64,000 bases of DNA from Roseateles_B sp051857535 (GCF_051857535.1 NZ_JBPZGY010000006.1:199524-263523); one strand, 5' to 3'. Counted from the first letter of the stretch, positions 52,482-61,817 are shown. Notes: generated from the sequence alone by a model not told the origin. Numbers and translations: made by a program.

Positions 52482-53477
52482 TCAGTGGGCCAGCGCCTGG
52501 CGCGTGCGACGCCATTGCTGCTCGGAGCTGAATCCCGCCAGCCGGGCTGCCTCAGAGAGGCTGGCACCCTTCTGGCGGGCTCGCTCGGCCAGCTCCAGGC
52601 GGATGGACTGCAAATAGCGCAGGGGCGTGGTGCCGGCGTGCTCTGCGAACAGCCGTCCCAGATGGCGCGGCGTCACATGGGCCACCTGGGCCATGCGGTC
52701 CAGGCTCCAGTCCTCGGTGGGACGGGCGCTGATGGCGTCCTGTACCCGGTGCAAGGCCGGATGCAGGTGATGGCGATGGGCCAGCAGGGGCGAGAGTTCG
52801 GGGTCCTGGGGATTGCGGCGCAGGTAGACCACCATGGTCTGGGCCACGCTGGCTGCGATGGCATCTCCGCAGTGGGCCTGGATCAGGTGCAGGGTGAGGT
52901 CGATGCCCGCGGTGATGCCGGCGCTGCTGGCCAGGGGGCCATCCAGCACGAAGACGCGGTTGTTCACCACCTCCGCCGCCGGAGCCCGCTGCCGCAGCTC
53001 GTCCAGCAGCTCGTGATGGGTGGTGCAGCGGCGCTTCATCAGCAGGCCTGCCTCTGCGGCCAGCAGGGCGCCCGAGCAGATGCTGATCACGCGGCCGGCC
53101 GGGGTTTCCATGAGGGGGGCGCCCACATCGTGCAGCCAGCGCAAGGTGCGCAGCTGGTCGGCGCGCTCTGCGCTGTCGGCCGCGGCCTCGCCGGGCTGCG
53201 GGTGGCGGCAGCCCAGCAGGAAGAGCCAGCTGTCCGGCGTCAGGGCCTCGGGCAGGGCCTCCAGCCCGCTCACCCTCAGGCCCACCGAGCTCTCGGCCTG
53301 CGGGCGAGCCGCCACATGGCGCAGCCGGAAGGCCGGCGGCAGGCCCTGGCGCTGCAGGGCCTGGTTGGCCAGGCGCAGGGCCTCGGCCGGGCCGGCCAGG
53401 TCCAGCAGCAGGGCGCGGGGCTGGACCAGGAAGACAGCGTCGATGGGGCGGTCGGTGGGGCGGTCGGTGGAACGCAT
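52482..53477 (-). CDS. GlxA-type transcriptional regulator (DJ-1/PfpI domain plus AraC HTH)
   Basis: 331 residues. Residues about 13-190 are a DJ-1/PfpI-like amidotransferase-fold domain in which the nucleophile elbow reads ISICSGALLAAEAGLL (Cys retained). The C-terminal 110 residues are an AraC/XylS double helix-turn-helix (WSLDRMAQVAHVTPRHLGRLF and SLSEAARLAGFSSEQQW). The N-terminus has a short repeat (DRPTDRPID). Regulators of this type often control a neighbouring gene, here the isochorismatase-like gene 22 bases upstream of its start in the same direction. Confidence 0.9.
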   Translation of the reverse strand: MRSTDRPTDRPIDAVFLVQPRALLLDLAGPAEALRLANQALQRQGLPPAFRLRHVAARPQAESSVGLRVSGLEALPEALTPDSWLFLLGCRHPQPGEAAADSAERADQLRTLRWLHDVGAPLMETPAGRVISICSGALLAAEAGLLMKRRCTTHHELLDELRQRAPAAEVVNNRVFVLDGPLASSAGITAGIDLTLHLIQAHCGDAIAASVAQTMVVYLRRNPQDPELSPLLAHRHHLHPALHRVQDAISARPTEDWSLDRMAQVAHVTPRHLGRLFAEHAGTTPLRYLQSIRLELAERARQKGASLSEAARLAGFSSEQQWRRTRQALAH

Positions 53478-53499
53478 GCCCTTGAGTATGCCTGTCAGA

Positions 53500-54066
53500 T
53501 CAGGACATGGCCCGGGCGCGCTCCAGCGCCTGCTCCACCGTGCAGATGTGGGCGAAGCGGTCCTTGAGTACGGTCTCGGTGCGCAGCTTGATGTCGGCGG
53601 GGCTCAGCACCGTGCCACTGTCATGCTGCATGGCGAAGGTCAGGGTGGCCTCGGTGACGTAATCCACCAGCCAGCCCTCGTCGCTGGCATGGCGGGTGGT
53701 GGTCTCGCAGCACTGCTCGGTGCGGATGCCCGCGACGATCAGGCGCTGGATGCCCTGCTGGTGCAGCCAGATGGCCAGGCCCGTGCCGGCCAGGGCGCTG
53801 TGGCGGTGCTTGATGAACTCGACGGCCGCCTCGTAGGGCAGCAGGCCCTCCAGCGGGCGCACATGGCCGGACTTCAGGGCGAAGGCGTTGTCCGCCGTCT
53901 CGGGGCCGTCGTTGTGCAGGATGCGCACGATGGGAATGCCCGCAGCCTGCGCGCCCTGCAGCAGGGCGTTGCTGCGTTCCAGGTAGGCGGGCAGCTCGGC
54001 CTCGCTCCAGTAGGGGCGGTGGCGGAAGGATTCCTGGACGTCAATGAAGATCAGGGCGGTTTTCAT
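53500..54066 (-). CDS. Isochorismatase-like cysteine hydrolase
   Basis: 188 residues of the isochorismatase/nicotinamidase fold. The triad is Asp9 in FIDVQ, Lys86 in FIKHRHSAL and Cys119 or Cys120 in TEQCCETTT. This branch includes nicotinamidases, N-carbamoyl-sarcosine amidases and putative hydrolases; the substrate is not clear. The ATG at 54066 fits the family start (MKTALIFIDVQ); the frame extends to 54165 without conserved sequence. Next to a GlxA-type regulator, the pair looks like an inducible catabolic unit. Confidence 0.9.
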   Translation of the reverse strand: MKTALIFIDVQESFRHRPYWSEAELPAYLERSNALLQGAQAAGIPIVRILHNDGPETADNAFALKSGHVRPLEGLLPYEAAVEFIKHRHSALAGTGLAIWLHQQGIQRLIVAGIRTEQCCETTTRHASDEGWLVDYVTEATLTFAMQHDSGTVLSPADIKLRTETVLKDRFAHICTVEQALERARAMS

Positions 54067-54196
54067 GAGTGCATTCCTTGCAGTGGTGGGGAATGTGCTC
54101 ATGGTGCCGGGCGGGCGCTCTGGTGTCGCGCCGCATGCGGACCGCTTTCGGTCAGATCCGGACATCCATCGGTGATGTCTGGATCTGCCGGGGGGC

Positions 54197-54745
54197 TCAG
54201 CCTCGCGTCTTGAGGCCCAGGGCCTTCCAGCCTTCGAGGCCCAGCTTCTCCAGCGTGGCGATATTGGCCTCGTAGATGGCGTCGGTGTCTGGCATGGACT
54301 CGACGGCGCGCTCTATGCTCTCCTCGCGCAGCAGGTGCAGCGTGGGGTAGGGCGAGCGGTTGGTGAAGTTGCTGATGTCGTCCAGCTCGGTGCCTTCGAA
54401 CTGGAAGTCCGGATGAAAGCTCGCGACCTGCAGGAGGCCGTCCAGCTCCAGGTCCTCCACCAGCGCATCGGCGGCACCCTGGAAGTCGTTGAAGTCCAGG
54501 AAGTCGGTGAGCACCAGGGGGTGGATGAGCACCGTGGTCTCGATCTCGTCCGGGTCCGTGCGGCGCAGCAGGAGCAGCTCATGTGCCAGCTCCTTGAGCA
54601 GCTCCTCGGGGGTGGTGGCCTCGCTGACCACATAGCGCAGTTGCTTCTTCACCTCGACCGCCTTGGCGAAAGGGCAGAGGTTCAGGCCGATGACGGCCTT
54701 CTGGACCCAGTCGCGGGTCTCATTGATCACTTGTTCTTTGTCCAT
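54197..54745 (-). CDS. DUF1415 protein
   Basis: 182-residue cytoplasmic protein of the DUF1415 family, widespread in proteobacteria. Conserved words are TRDWVQKAVIGLNLCPFAKAVEV near the N-terminus, DFLDFNDF, and FHPDFQFEGTELDDISNFTNRSPYPTLHLLRE. The invariant Cys24 in LNLCPFA, along with acidic residues, suggests a redox or catalytic role, not demonstrated. It is followed within two bases by the M20 amidohydrolase gene on the same strand, which precedes it in transcription. Confidence 0.92.
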   Translation of the reverse strand: MDKEQVINETRDWVQKAVIGLNLCPFAKAVEVKKQLRYVVSEATTPEELLKELAHELLLLRRTDPDEIETTVLIHPLVLTDFLDFNDFQGAADALVEDLELDGLLQVASFHPDFQFEGTELDDISNFTNRSPYPTLHLLREESIERAVESMPDTDAIYEANIATLEKLGLEGWKALGLKTRG

Positions 54746-54746
54746 G

Positions 54747-55934
54747 TCAGGTCCTGAACCATGCCTCGACCAGGCGCACCCACATGGAGCCGCCCAGCGG
54801 GATCAGTTCGTCGTTGAAGTCGTAGCTGGGGTTGTGCAGGGTGCAGGGGCCCAGGCCGTGGCCGCCCACGCGGTGGGTGCCGTCGCCATTGCCAATCAGG
54901 AAATAGCAGCCGGGCACCTTCTGCAGGTAGTAGCTGAAGTCCTCGGCGCCCATGGTGGGCTCGAACTCCTGCACGCTGGCGGGGCCGACCAGATCGTGCA
55001 GCACCTCGCGCACGAAGGCAGTCTCGGCCGGGTGGTTGATGGTGGGCGGGTAGTTGCGGCGGAAATGGAACTCCACCTCGCAGTCGAATGCCTCGGCCGT
55101 GGCGCGGGCCACCTTCTCCATGCGCTGCTCGATCAGGTCCAGCAGCTCCAGCGTGAAGGTGCGCACCGTGCCCTGCAGCTCGGCGTGGTCGGGCACGACA
55201 TTGGTGGCCTCGCCGGCCCGCAGCATGGTGACCGAGATCACGCCAGCGTCCAGCGGTTTCTTGTTGCGGCTGATGATGGCCTGGAAGGCATTGACCATCT
55301 GACAGGCCACGGGCACCGGGTCAATGCCCAGATGCGGCATGGCCGCATGGCAGCCCTTGCCGCGGATGGTGATCTTGAACTCGTTGCTGGAGGCGAAGAC
55401 AGGGCCGCTCTTGAGCGCGAACTCGCCGGCCTTCATGCCCGGCCAGTTGTGGATGCCGAAGATGGCCTCCATGGGGAAGCGCTCGAAGAGGCCGTCCTTG
55501 ATCATCTCGCGGGCACCGCCGCCGCCTTCCTCCGCGGGCTGGAAGACGAGGTAGACCGTGCCGTCGAAATTGCGATGCCGGGCCAGGTGCTGGGCCGCGG
55601 CCAGCAGCATGGCGGTGTGGCCGTCATGGCCGCAGGCGTGCATCTTCCCCGCATGCTGACTGGCATGGGCGAAGGTGTTGCGCTCGGTCATGGGCAGGGC
55701 GTCGATGTCCGCCCGCAGGCCCAGGGTGCGGGTGCTGCTGCCGTTCTTCAGGATGCCCACGACGCCGGTCTTGCCCAGGCCGCGGTGCACGGGGATGCCC
55801 CAGGCCGTCAGCTGCTGGGCAATGAGCTCCGAGGTGCGCTCTTCCTGGAAGCAGAGTTCGGGGTGGGCGTGGATGTCGCGGCGCAGGGCGGTGAGGGCCG
55901 CGGCGTCCGCGAGGATGTCGGGGATGAGTTTCAT
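54747..55934 (-). CDS. M20-family amidohydrolase (hippurate hydrolase/aminoacylase-like)
   Basis: 395 residues. Metal-binding residues: Cys and His in MHACGHDGHTAM near residue 105, Glu-Glu in QPAEEGGGGAREM and a late His in the C-terminal HNPSYDFND. Members use two metals and cleave N-acyl amino acids, hippurate or auxin conjugates. The start MKLIPDILADAAALTALRRDIHAHPELCFQE is normal. Its stop lies one base before the start of the DUF1415 gene, so the two are co-transcribed. The binding protein gene that follows upstream (56008) may supply a ligand or import partner, but this is inference. Confidence 0.9.
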   Translation of the reverse strand: MKLIPDILADAAALTALRRDIHAHPELCFQEERTSELIAQQLTAWGIPVHRGLGKTGVVGILKNGSSTRTLGLRADIDALPMTERNTFAHASQHAGKMHACGHDGHTAMLLAAAQHLARHRNFDGTVYLVFQPAEEGGGGAREMIKDGLFERFPMEAIFGIHNWPGMKAGEFALKSGPVFASSNEFKITIRGKGCHAAMPHLGIDPVPVACQMVNAFQAIISRNKKPLDAGVISVTMLRAGEATNVVPDHAELQGTVRTFTLELLDLIEQRMEKVARATAEAFDCEVEFHFRRNYPPTINHPAETAFVREVLHDLVGPASVQEFEPTMGAEDFSYYLQKVPGCYFLIGNGDGTHRVGGHGLGPCTLHNPSYDFNDELIPLGGSMWVRLVEAWFRT

Positions 55935-56007
55935 GGACTGGCTCCAGGCGCCGGTGCGAGACCGGTCCCGGGGCAGTGTACCCGCCGCCCTCTGGGCCGC
56001 CGCTGGC

Positions 56008-57132
56008 TCAGCGCTTGACCTTGCCGTCGCCGGTCAGCATGGAGAGCTCGACGAAGTTGGAGGCCACATGCCGGCCGGGCCCGAACTTCACCGGGAAGCC
56101 GCCTGCGTTGTAGTTCTGCAGGCCTTCCAGCGCGCTGACCAGGGCCTCGCGGCTGCCCTTGCCGTTGATGCGGCGCAGGCCTTCGCTGAGGACCTTGGCG
56201 GCCAGGAAGCCTTCCATCGCGGTGTAGTTCAGCACATGGCTGCCGCCGGCCTTCTGTGCGGCGGCCTGGTACTCCGCCACGACGCCCGAGGCGACGCCGA
56301 AGGGGTAGGGCATGACCTGGCTGACCACGATGCCATTGGCCTCCTTGCCCAGCTCATCCAGCAGAGCCTGGGTGCCGACGAAGCTCACATTGAAGAACTG
56401 ACCCGAGTAGCCGGCCCGGCGGGCCTCGCGGATGAAAGCCGCGCAGCTCTTGTAGGCGCTGACCAGCACCACGGCCTCGGGCTGGGCCGCTGCCAGCTTC
56501 CTGGCGGCTTCAGCCACGTCCACGCTGTTGCGTTGCACGGAGGCGGTGGCGTGCACCGCCAGCTTGCGCTGCGTCAGGGCGCGCACCACACCGTCCAGCC
56601 CGGCCTTGCCGTAGGCGTCCTCCTGGTGGAAGACGGCAATCTTGCTCAGGCCCAGCTGGGTCAATTGCCTGACGATCAGGGCCGTCTCGTCGTTGTAGGA
56701 GGCTCGCAGGTGGAAGACCCAGGGGCTGGCCGGATCGCGCAGGGCCTCGGCGCCAGTCAGGGGGGCGAAGAAGGGAATCTTTGCCTGCTGCACCAGGGGC
56801 AGGGCTGCCAGGGACGTTGGCGTGCCCACGTAGCCGAAGAGGGCGAATACATTGCTGGCGATCAGCTTCTCGGTGTTGGCCTTGCAGCGCTCGGGCTCGT
56901 AGCCGTCGTCCAGGGTGCGCAGCTCCACGGGCAGGCCGCCGATGCCGCCGCTGGCGTTGACGCCATCGAAGTAGAGCCTGGCGCCCGCCTGCATCTGCAG
57001 GCCCAACTGGGCCGCCGGGCCGCTCAGCGGTGCCGACTGGCCCAGCACGATCTTCTTCTGGTCCTGGGCCTGGCTCCACAGAGGCAGGGCGGACAGGCTG
57101 GCGAGTTGGGCAAGGGCAAGGCGGCGGTTCAT
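56008..57132 (-). CDS. Periplasmic binding protein, LivK-like, without adjacent permease
   Basis: 374-residue type I binding protein. The ATG at 57132 (MNRRLALAQLASLSALPLWSQA) gives a short signal peptide; 57150 is an alternative. The domain begins KIVLGQSAPLSGPAAQLGLQMQAGARLYFDGVNASGG, a close match to the family, with DDGYEPERCKANTEKLI next. No transporter genes are adjacent. It may use the importer elsewhere, or the one at 7922-11571, or act in ligand sensing. The gene is upstream of the M20 enzyme on the same strand with 73 bases between. Confidence 0.88.
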   Translation of the reverse strand: MNRRLALAQLASLSALPLWSQAQDQKKIVLGQSAPLSGPAAQLGLQMQAGARLYFDGVNASGGIGGLPVELRTLDDGYEPERCKANTEKLIASNVFALFGYVGTPTSLAALPLVQQAKIPFFAPLTGAEALRDPASPWVFHLRASYNDETALIVRQLTQLGLSKIAVFHQEDAYGKAGLDGVVRALTQRKLAVHATASVQRNSVDVAEAARKLAAAQPEAVVLVSAYKSCAAFIREARRAGYSGQFFNVSFVGTQALLDELGKEANGIVVSQVMPYPFGVASGVVAEYQAAAQKAGGSHVLNYTAMEGFLAAKVLSEGLRRINGKGSREALVSALEGLQNYNAGGFPVKFGPGRHVASNFVELSMLTGDGKVKR

Positions 57133-57254
57133 GGGCGGGGGGGACTGCAAAAAGCCGCGAAGCGTATCCCAAATCTAGGGTTTACCCTGTAACGAATTGC
57201 CGATCTTCGCCCCTGCGCCTCTCTCAGGTGGACGGCCTGTGCAATAGTGCTCGC

Positions 57255-59312
57255 ATGAACGCTCCCGAGTCCGCCATCGCCAGCCGCACCGTCCATGGTG
57301 CCTGCCCCCATGACTGCCCCGACACCTGCGCCTTGAAGATCACCGTCGAGAACGGCCGGGTGGTCAAGGTCCAGGGGCGTGCCGAACATCCCTCCACCCA
57401 CGGCGCCCTGTGCACCAAGGTGTCCCGCTACCCGGAGCGCACCTATCACCCGGAGCGCCTGCTGCGGCCGATGAAGCGGGTCAGCGCCAAGCACGAGGCC
57501 CCGCGCTTCGAGCCGGTCAGCTGGGAGCAGGCCCTGGACGACATCGCGGCGCGCCTGAAGGCCATCGCCGCCCGCGACCCCCAGGCCATCCAACCCTACA
57601 GCTACGCCGGCACCATGGGCCTGATCCAGGGCGAGAGCATGGCCGCGCGCTTCTTCAATGCGCTCGGCGCCTCCCGGCTGGAGCGCACCATTTGTGCCTC
57701 CGCCGGTGCCGAGGCGCTGAATGCGACCTACGGCAGCCGCGTGGGCATGCATCTGCGCTTCTTCGCCGAGAGCCGGCTGATCCTGATCTGGGGCAGCAAC
57801 TCCATCGCCTCCAACCTGCATTTCTGGACCTATGCCAACCAGGCCAAGCGTGAGGGCGCGAAGCTGATCTGCATCGACCCGCGCAAGACCGAGACGGCGG
57901 ACAAGTGCCACCAGCACATCGCCCTGCTGCCCGGCACTGACGGTGCCCTGGCCCTGGGCCTGATGCATGAGCTGATCGTGAACCAGTGGCTGGACCAGGA
58001 CTACCTGGATCGCCATGTGGACGACTGGCCCGCCATGCGCGAGCGCGCCCTGCAGTGGCCGCCGCAGCGCGTGGCCGAGGTCTGCGGCATCAGCGTGGAC
58101 GAGGTGCGCCAACTGGCCCGCGAGTACGGCACGACGGCGCCCGCGGCCATCCGCCTCAACTACGGCATGCAGCGTGTGCACGGCGGCGGCAACGCGGTGC
58201 GGCTGGTCGCGCTGCTGCCTTGCCTCGTCGGTGCCTGGAAGCATCGCGCGGGTGGCCTGCTGCTGTCGGCCTCGGGCTGGGCGGCGCGGGTCAAGAACTC
58301 ACAGGCGCTGGAACGCGCGGACCTGCTCGCCGGCCGGCAGCCGCGCATGGTCAACATGAGCGCCATCGGCGACGCCCTGCTGCACGAGGCCTCGCCAGAT
58401 TTCGGCCCGCGCATCGAGGCCCTGCTCGTCTACAACAGCAATCCGGTGGCGGTGGCGCCAGACACGGCGAGAGTCCTGCGCGGCTTCCAGCGCCCGGACC
58501 TCTTCACCGTGGTGCTGGAGCACTTCATGACCGACACGGCCGACCAGGCTGACTACGTGCTCCCCGCCACTACCCAGCTGGAGCACCTGGACGTGCACAC
58601 CAGCTACGGCCACACCGACGTCCTGCGCAACGAGCCGGCCATCGCGCCGCTGGGCGAGGCCAAGCCCAATACGCAGATCTTCCGCGAGCTGGCCGCCCGC
58701 ATGGGCCTGGACGACCCCTGCTTCCGGGAGACGGACGAGGAACTGGCGGCCCAGGCCTTCACCGACGCCATCGACCAGGACCAGCTCAAGTCCCAGGGCT
58801 TCGTGAGCCTGGACCTGCCCGAGGCACCTTTCGCCGAGGGCGGCTGGCCCACGGCCAATGGCCGCGTGCAATGCCGCTCGCCACTCTACGGCCTGCCGGA
58901 CCACGTGCCCAATCGCGAAAGCCGCCAGAGTAGCCCCGAGCTGGCAGCGCGCTACCCGCTGGCCATGATCTCTCCGCCCGCCCGCAACTTCCTCAACAGC
59001 AGCTTCGTCAACGTGAAGAGTCTGCGTGACATCGAGGGCGAACCCCTGGTCGAGATGCATGCCGACGACGCCGCAGCCCGCCGGCTGGTGCATGGCAGCA
59101 TGGTGCGCATCTTCAACGAGCGCGGCAGCCTGCAGTGTCGGCTGCATATCAGCGAGCGGGCGCGCCCGGGTGTCGTCAATGGCCTGGGCGTGTGGTGGCG
59201 CAAGCTCTCGCCCGGCGGCGAGAACGTCAATGCCGTGACCCAGCAGGGACTCACCGACATCGGCGGTGGCGCCACCTTCTACGACTGCCTGGTCGAGGTC
59301 GCGGCGGCCTGA
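57255..59312 (+). CDS. Molybdopterin-dependent oxidoreductase with N-terminal 4Fe-4S site
   Basis: 685-residue DMSO-reductase-family enzyme. Four cluster cysteines lie at residues 17, 21, 25 and 53 (ACPHDCPDTC and ALCTK), spacing C-x3-C-x3-C-x27-C. The pterin-binding segments are present: IWGSNSIASN, KLICIDPRKTETA and LLVYNSNPVAVAPD, with the C-terminal domain ending in WWRKLSPGGENVNAV. No Tat signal is seen, so it is probably cytoplasmic. The substrate is unknown. Start ATG at 57255; the frame is open upstream to 57030 but lies antisense to the previous gene. The stop overlaps the next start (TGATG). Confidence 0.92.
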   Translation: MNAPESAIASRTVHGACPHDCPDTCALKITVENGRVVKVQGRAEHPSTHGALCTKVSRYPERTYHPERLLRPMKRVSAKHEAPRFEPVSWEQALDDIAARLKAIAARDPQAIQPYSYAGTMGLIQGESMAARFFNALGASRLERTICASAGAEALNATYGSRVGMHLRFFAESRLILIWGSNSIASNLHFWTYANQAKREGAKLICIDPRKTETADKCHQHIALLPGTDGALALGLMHELIVNQWLDQDYLDRHVDDWPAMRERALQWPPQRVAEVCGISVDEVRQLAREYGTTAPAAIRLNYGMQRVHGGGNAVRLVALLPCLVGAWKHRAGGLLLSASGWAARVKNSQALERADLLAGRQPRMVNMSAIGDALLHEASPDFGPRIEALLVYNSNPVAVAPDTARVLRGFQRPDLFTVVLEHFMTDTADQADYVLPATTQLEHLDVHTSYGHTDVLRNEPAIAPLGEAKPNTQIFRELAARMGLDDPCFRETDEELAAQAFTDAIDQDQLKSQGFVSLDLPEAPFAEGGWPTANGRVQCRSPLYGLPDHVPNRESRQSSPELAARYPLAMISPPARNFLNSSFVNVKSLRDIEGEPLVEMHADDAAARRLVHGSMVRIFNERGSLQCRLHISERARPGVVNGLGVWWRKLSPGGENVNAVTQQGLTDIGGGATFYDCLVEVAAA

Positions 59313-60394
59313 TGCGGTCCCGCGGCCGAGCCGGTCTGTGGGCGGCCCTGCTGCTGCCCTGCTTGGCCGGCTGTGCCCAACTGGGCTACCTGGGGCAGGC
59401 GATCAGCGGGCATCTGCAGATCACGCAGGCCGCGCGGCCGGTGGCTCAGTGGCTGAGCCAGCCGGCGCTGGATCCAGCCCTGCGCGAGCGCCTGCTGCTC
59501 AGCCAGCGCATGCGCGACTACGCCGTCAGCGCCCTGGCCTTGCCGGACAACGCCAGCTACCGCCGCTACGCCGACCTGGGCCGCCCTGCTGCCGTCTGGA
59601 ACGTGGTCGCGGCGCCGCCCTACAGCCTGCAGCTCAAGACCTGGTGCTACCCGCTGATGGGCTGCGCCGGCTATCGCGGCTACTTCGACCGGGCCGCCGC
59701 GCAAGCCCTGGCCGATCAGTTGCAGGCGCAGGGCTGGGAGGTGCAGGTCTACCCGGTGCCAGCCTACTCGACCCTGGGCTGGGGCAACTGGCTGGGCGGT
59801 GACCCGCTGCTCAACACCTTCATTCGCGATGGCGAGGGCGAGCTGGCCGGCCTGATCTTTCACGAGCTTGCCCACCAGCAGGCCTATGCCGCGGATGACA
59901 CCGAGTTCAATGAGAGCTACGCGACGGCCGTGGAGCGCATGGGCGCCCGGCGCTGGCTGGCCGAGCACGGCAGTGCCGAGGCCGCGGTGGCCTACGAACG
60001 ACAGCGGCAGCGCCGCGACGAATTCCTGGCCCTGGCCCTGCGCGGGCGTGAACGGCTGGGTGGTGTCTATGGGCAAGACCTGACCCCCGAGACTCGCGAG
60101 ACCGCCAAGCGCGAGGCCATGGCAGCCATCCTGTCCGAGTATCGCCATTGGCGCGATGGCCCCTGGCAGGGCTTTGCCGGCTATGACGGCTGGTTCGCCC
60201 GCGCCAACAACGCAGCCTTCGGCGTGCTGGCGGCCTACCACGGCCTGGTGCCGGCATTCGAACGGCTCTTCGTCACCCAATGCGCTGACTGGGGCCACTT
60301 CCATGCCGAGGCCAGGCGACTCGCGGCACTGCCCAAGGCGCAGCGGCAGCAGGCCTTGCAGGACGCTCGGGCGGACACTGCTTGCGTGGACTGA
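59312..60394 (+). CDS. Lipoprotein aminopeptidase (DUF2265 family)
   Basis: 360-residue predicted zinc peptidase. The lipobox is LAGC with Cys21, so it is anchored to a membrane. The metal site is FHELAHQ at residues 183-189 (His184, Glu185, His188) with the third ligand probably in EFNESYAT. The preceding WNVVAAPPYSL and YFDRAAAQALADQL fit the putative aminopeptidase family common in Proteobacteria. It starts one base inside the stop of the molybdoenzyme gene. Residues 254-258 (GQDLTP region) are encoded by the 15-base word GCAAGACCTGACCCC, which recurs elsewhere in the window. Confidence 0.88.
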   Translation: MRSRGRAGLWAALLLPCLAGCAQLGYLGQAISGHLQITQAARPVAQWLSQPALDPALRERLLLSQRMRDYAVSALALPDNASYRRYADLGRPAAVWNVVAAPPYSLQLKTWCYPLMGCAGYRGYFDRAAAQALADQLQAQGWEVQVYPVPAYSTLGWGNWLGGDPLLNTFIRDGEGELAGLIFHELAHQQAYAADDTEFNESYATAVERMGARRWLAEHGSAEAAVAYERQRQRRDEFLALALRGRERLGGVYGQDLTPETRETAKREAMAAILSEYRHWRDGPWQGFAGYDGWFARANNAAFGVLAAYHGLVPAFERLFVTQCADWGHFHAEARRLAALPKAQRQQALQDARADTACVD

Positions 60395-60796
60395 GCGTGG
60401 CCGTCTCGGCAGGGGCGGTCGCAAGCGCTTGCAGGGCCTTGTTTCCACCTGTCGATGAGGTGCTTTCATTCCTGGAGTTGGCTGCCTGAAGCGGCAAAGT
60501 GGGCGTCAAAAGCCGGCATCAAGACCGGCAGATTCAGGCTGAGGGACGGGCGCGGGGTGGCCGCGCTCATGGCGCTGGCATGCCGCGCCTGGGGGCCCGG
60601 ATCGCCGGGTCGACAAGGCCGCCGACTATGATGGAAGTGGTCGCAATGCCCTTGTGGGCCTTGCGCAGATCCCTGGCAGCAAGGAGAGCCGTTGGCTGGT
60701 GCATGAGGCTGCCCGCCCGGCGAAGTGGGAGCGTTTGGCCAGGGCTGGGAACTACGCAGCGCAGCGCAGCGTTCTTGTGAAGATTGTCAAAGCCGG
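60395..60796. other. Intergenic region with a possible coding remnant
   Basis: About 400 bases. From 60612 to about 60800 one plus-strand frame reads as plausible protein (DKAADYDGSGRNALVGLAQ, then a basic helical piece with WLVHEAARPAKWERLARAG), but it has no start codon or stop of its own and runs into the next gene out of frame. It may be the end of a degraded gene. Composition is less GC-rich than the neighbours. Confidence 0.4.
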
Positions 60797-61342
60797 ATGG
60801 ACCTGCGAATCATGGAAGAAACCGTGGTCAAAGACGCCAACGAGAGCGCACTGGTCAAGGGGGCGAGCCTGTTCTTCGGTCCCGACTTCATTGAGGTGCA
60901 TGCGGAGTCGGGCGGGCATACCACCATGCTCGACCGTGCCGCCTTTCATGCCTATCTCCCTGCGGACGCCTCGACGACGGAGATCGCTCTCCTGGTGCAG
61001 CAGGCGTTGGAAGCCAGCCATTCCTGGTGGCCTGACAAGTTCGTGGCAAGCGGTGGATGGCGCGGCATGACATCGCGCTGGAATGACTGGGTGCAGGAGA
61101 TGCATCAGCGCTTCCCTGCCAAGAAGAGCAAGTCGGCCTTGTTCAATGGCCTGTGCTGGCTGTTGATCAAGCGGCGTGAGAACGTGCTCACGCTGCTTCC
61201 GAAGAATCGGGTGCGAGGGGATGGCTACGGCTTCCTGCCGGGAGAAAACAAGCAGACGCTGAGCCTCGTCTTCCATCTGGATGATCCCTGCTTTGACTGG
61301 AACGATGCCCTGCGACAGGGCATGGAGCGCTGCATCGGCTGA
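60797..61342 (+). CDS. Hypothetical protein, possible CdiI/DUF1436-type immunity protein
   Basis: About 181 residues from ATG 60797 (MDLRIMEETVV; ATG 60812 is the next choice and 60725 an earlier one). The layout (an N-terminal beta region, then a helical ASHSWWPDKFVASGG stretch, SKSALFNGLCWLLIKRRENVLTLLP and a final DALRQGMERC) loosely recalls the CdiI/DUF1436 immunity fold, in which a conserved tail ends Ala-Leu-...-Arg-Cys. I could not verify this. Codon use has more A/T in third positions than neighbouring genes, suggesting acquisition from outside. No toxin gene is adjacent, apart from the possible remnant in front. Confidence 0.6.
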   Translation: MDLRIMEETVVKDANESALVKGASLFFGPDFIEVHAESGGHTTMLDRAAFHAYLPADASTTEIALLVQQALEASHSWWPDKFVASGGWRGMTSRWNDWVQEMHQRFPAKKSKSALFNGLCWLLIKRRENVLTLLPKNRVRGDGYGFLPGENKQTLSLVFHLDDPCFDWNDALRQGMERCIG

Positions 61343-61431
61343 GTCCGGGCGCGCCCGGGCATGCAAAGGGCGTCGTTGCCTGCGCCTTGGGCTACAGTGC
61401 CGTCCATTCCCGCTAATCCAGGCGCTGCACC

Positions 61432-61761
61432 ATGGCTGACATCCACATCCACCGCGACCATCAACTGGGCCTCGAGAAGGCCCGCGAAGTGGCCTGGGCC
61501 TGGGCCGAGCAGGTCGAGCAGAAGTTCGACATGGAGTGCACCGTGATCGAGGGCGACACCAGCGACACGGTGGAGTTCGAACGCTCCGGCGTGAAGGGCC
61601 AGCTCATCGTCACCGGCGATCACTTCGAGCTCGAGGCCAAGCTCGGCTTTCTGCTGGGCGCCTTCAAGTCCACCATCGAGGCCGAGGTCCAGAAGGAGCT
61701 AGACACGCTCCTGGCCCAGTCCGGCGGCGGCAAGAAGTCGTCAAAGAAGAAGGCCGGCTGA
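61432..61761 (+). CDS. Polyhydroxyalkanoic acid system protein
   Basis: 109-residue cytoplasmic protein of the PHA-system family found near polyhydroxyalkanoate genes. MADIHIHRDHQLGLEKAREVAWAWAEQVEQKF is the family start; WSFERSG-like beta strands follow (VEFERSGVKGQLIVTGDHFELEAKLGFLLGAFK), and the tail is Lys-rich (GGGKKSSKKKAG). It may sit at the surface of storage granules. It suggests that this bacterium makes PHA. Single gene, followed by a repeat-rich stretch with a terminator. Confidence 0.9.
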   Translation: MADIHIHRDHQLGLEKAREVAWAWAEQVEQKFDMECTVIEGDTSDTVEFERSGVKGQLIVTGDHFELEAKLGFLLGAFKSTIEAEVQKELDTLLAQSGGGKKSSKKKAG

Positions 61762-61790
61762 CGACTGGTGGCGCAGCGCACGCATCGTGC

Positions 61791-61810
61791 GGATCCGGCT
61801 AGGCCGGTCC
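61791..61810. repeat. CCGGC hairpin repeat, solitary copy
   Basis: GGATCCGGC-TAG-GCCGGTCC; identical apart from the loop to the first hairpin of the composite element at 61931. The flanking ATCGTGC is also shared. It lies 30 bases past the PHA protein gene. Confidence 0.8.
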
Positions 61811-61817
61811 ATCGCCT

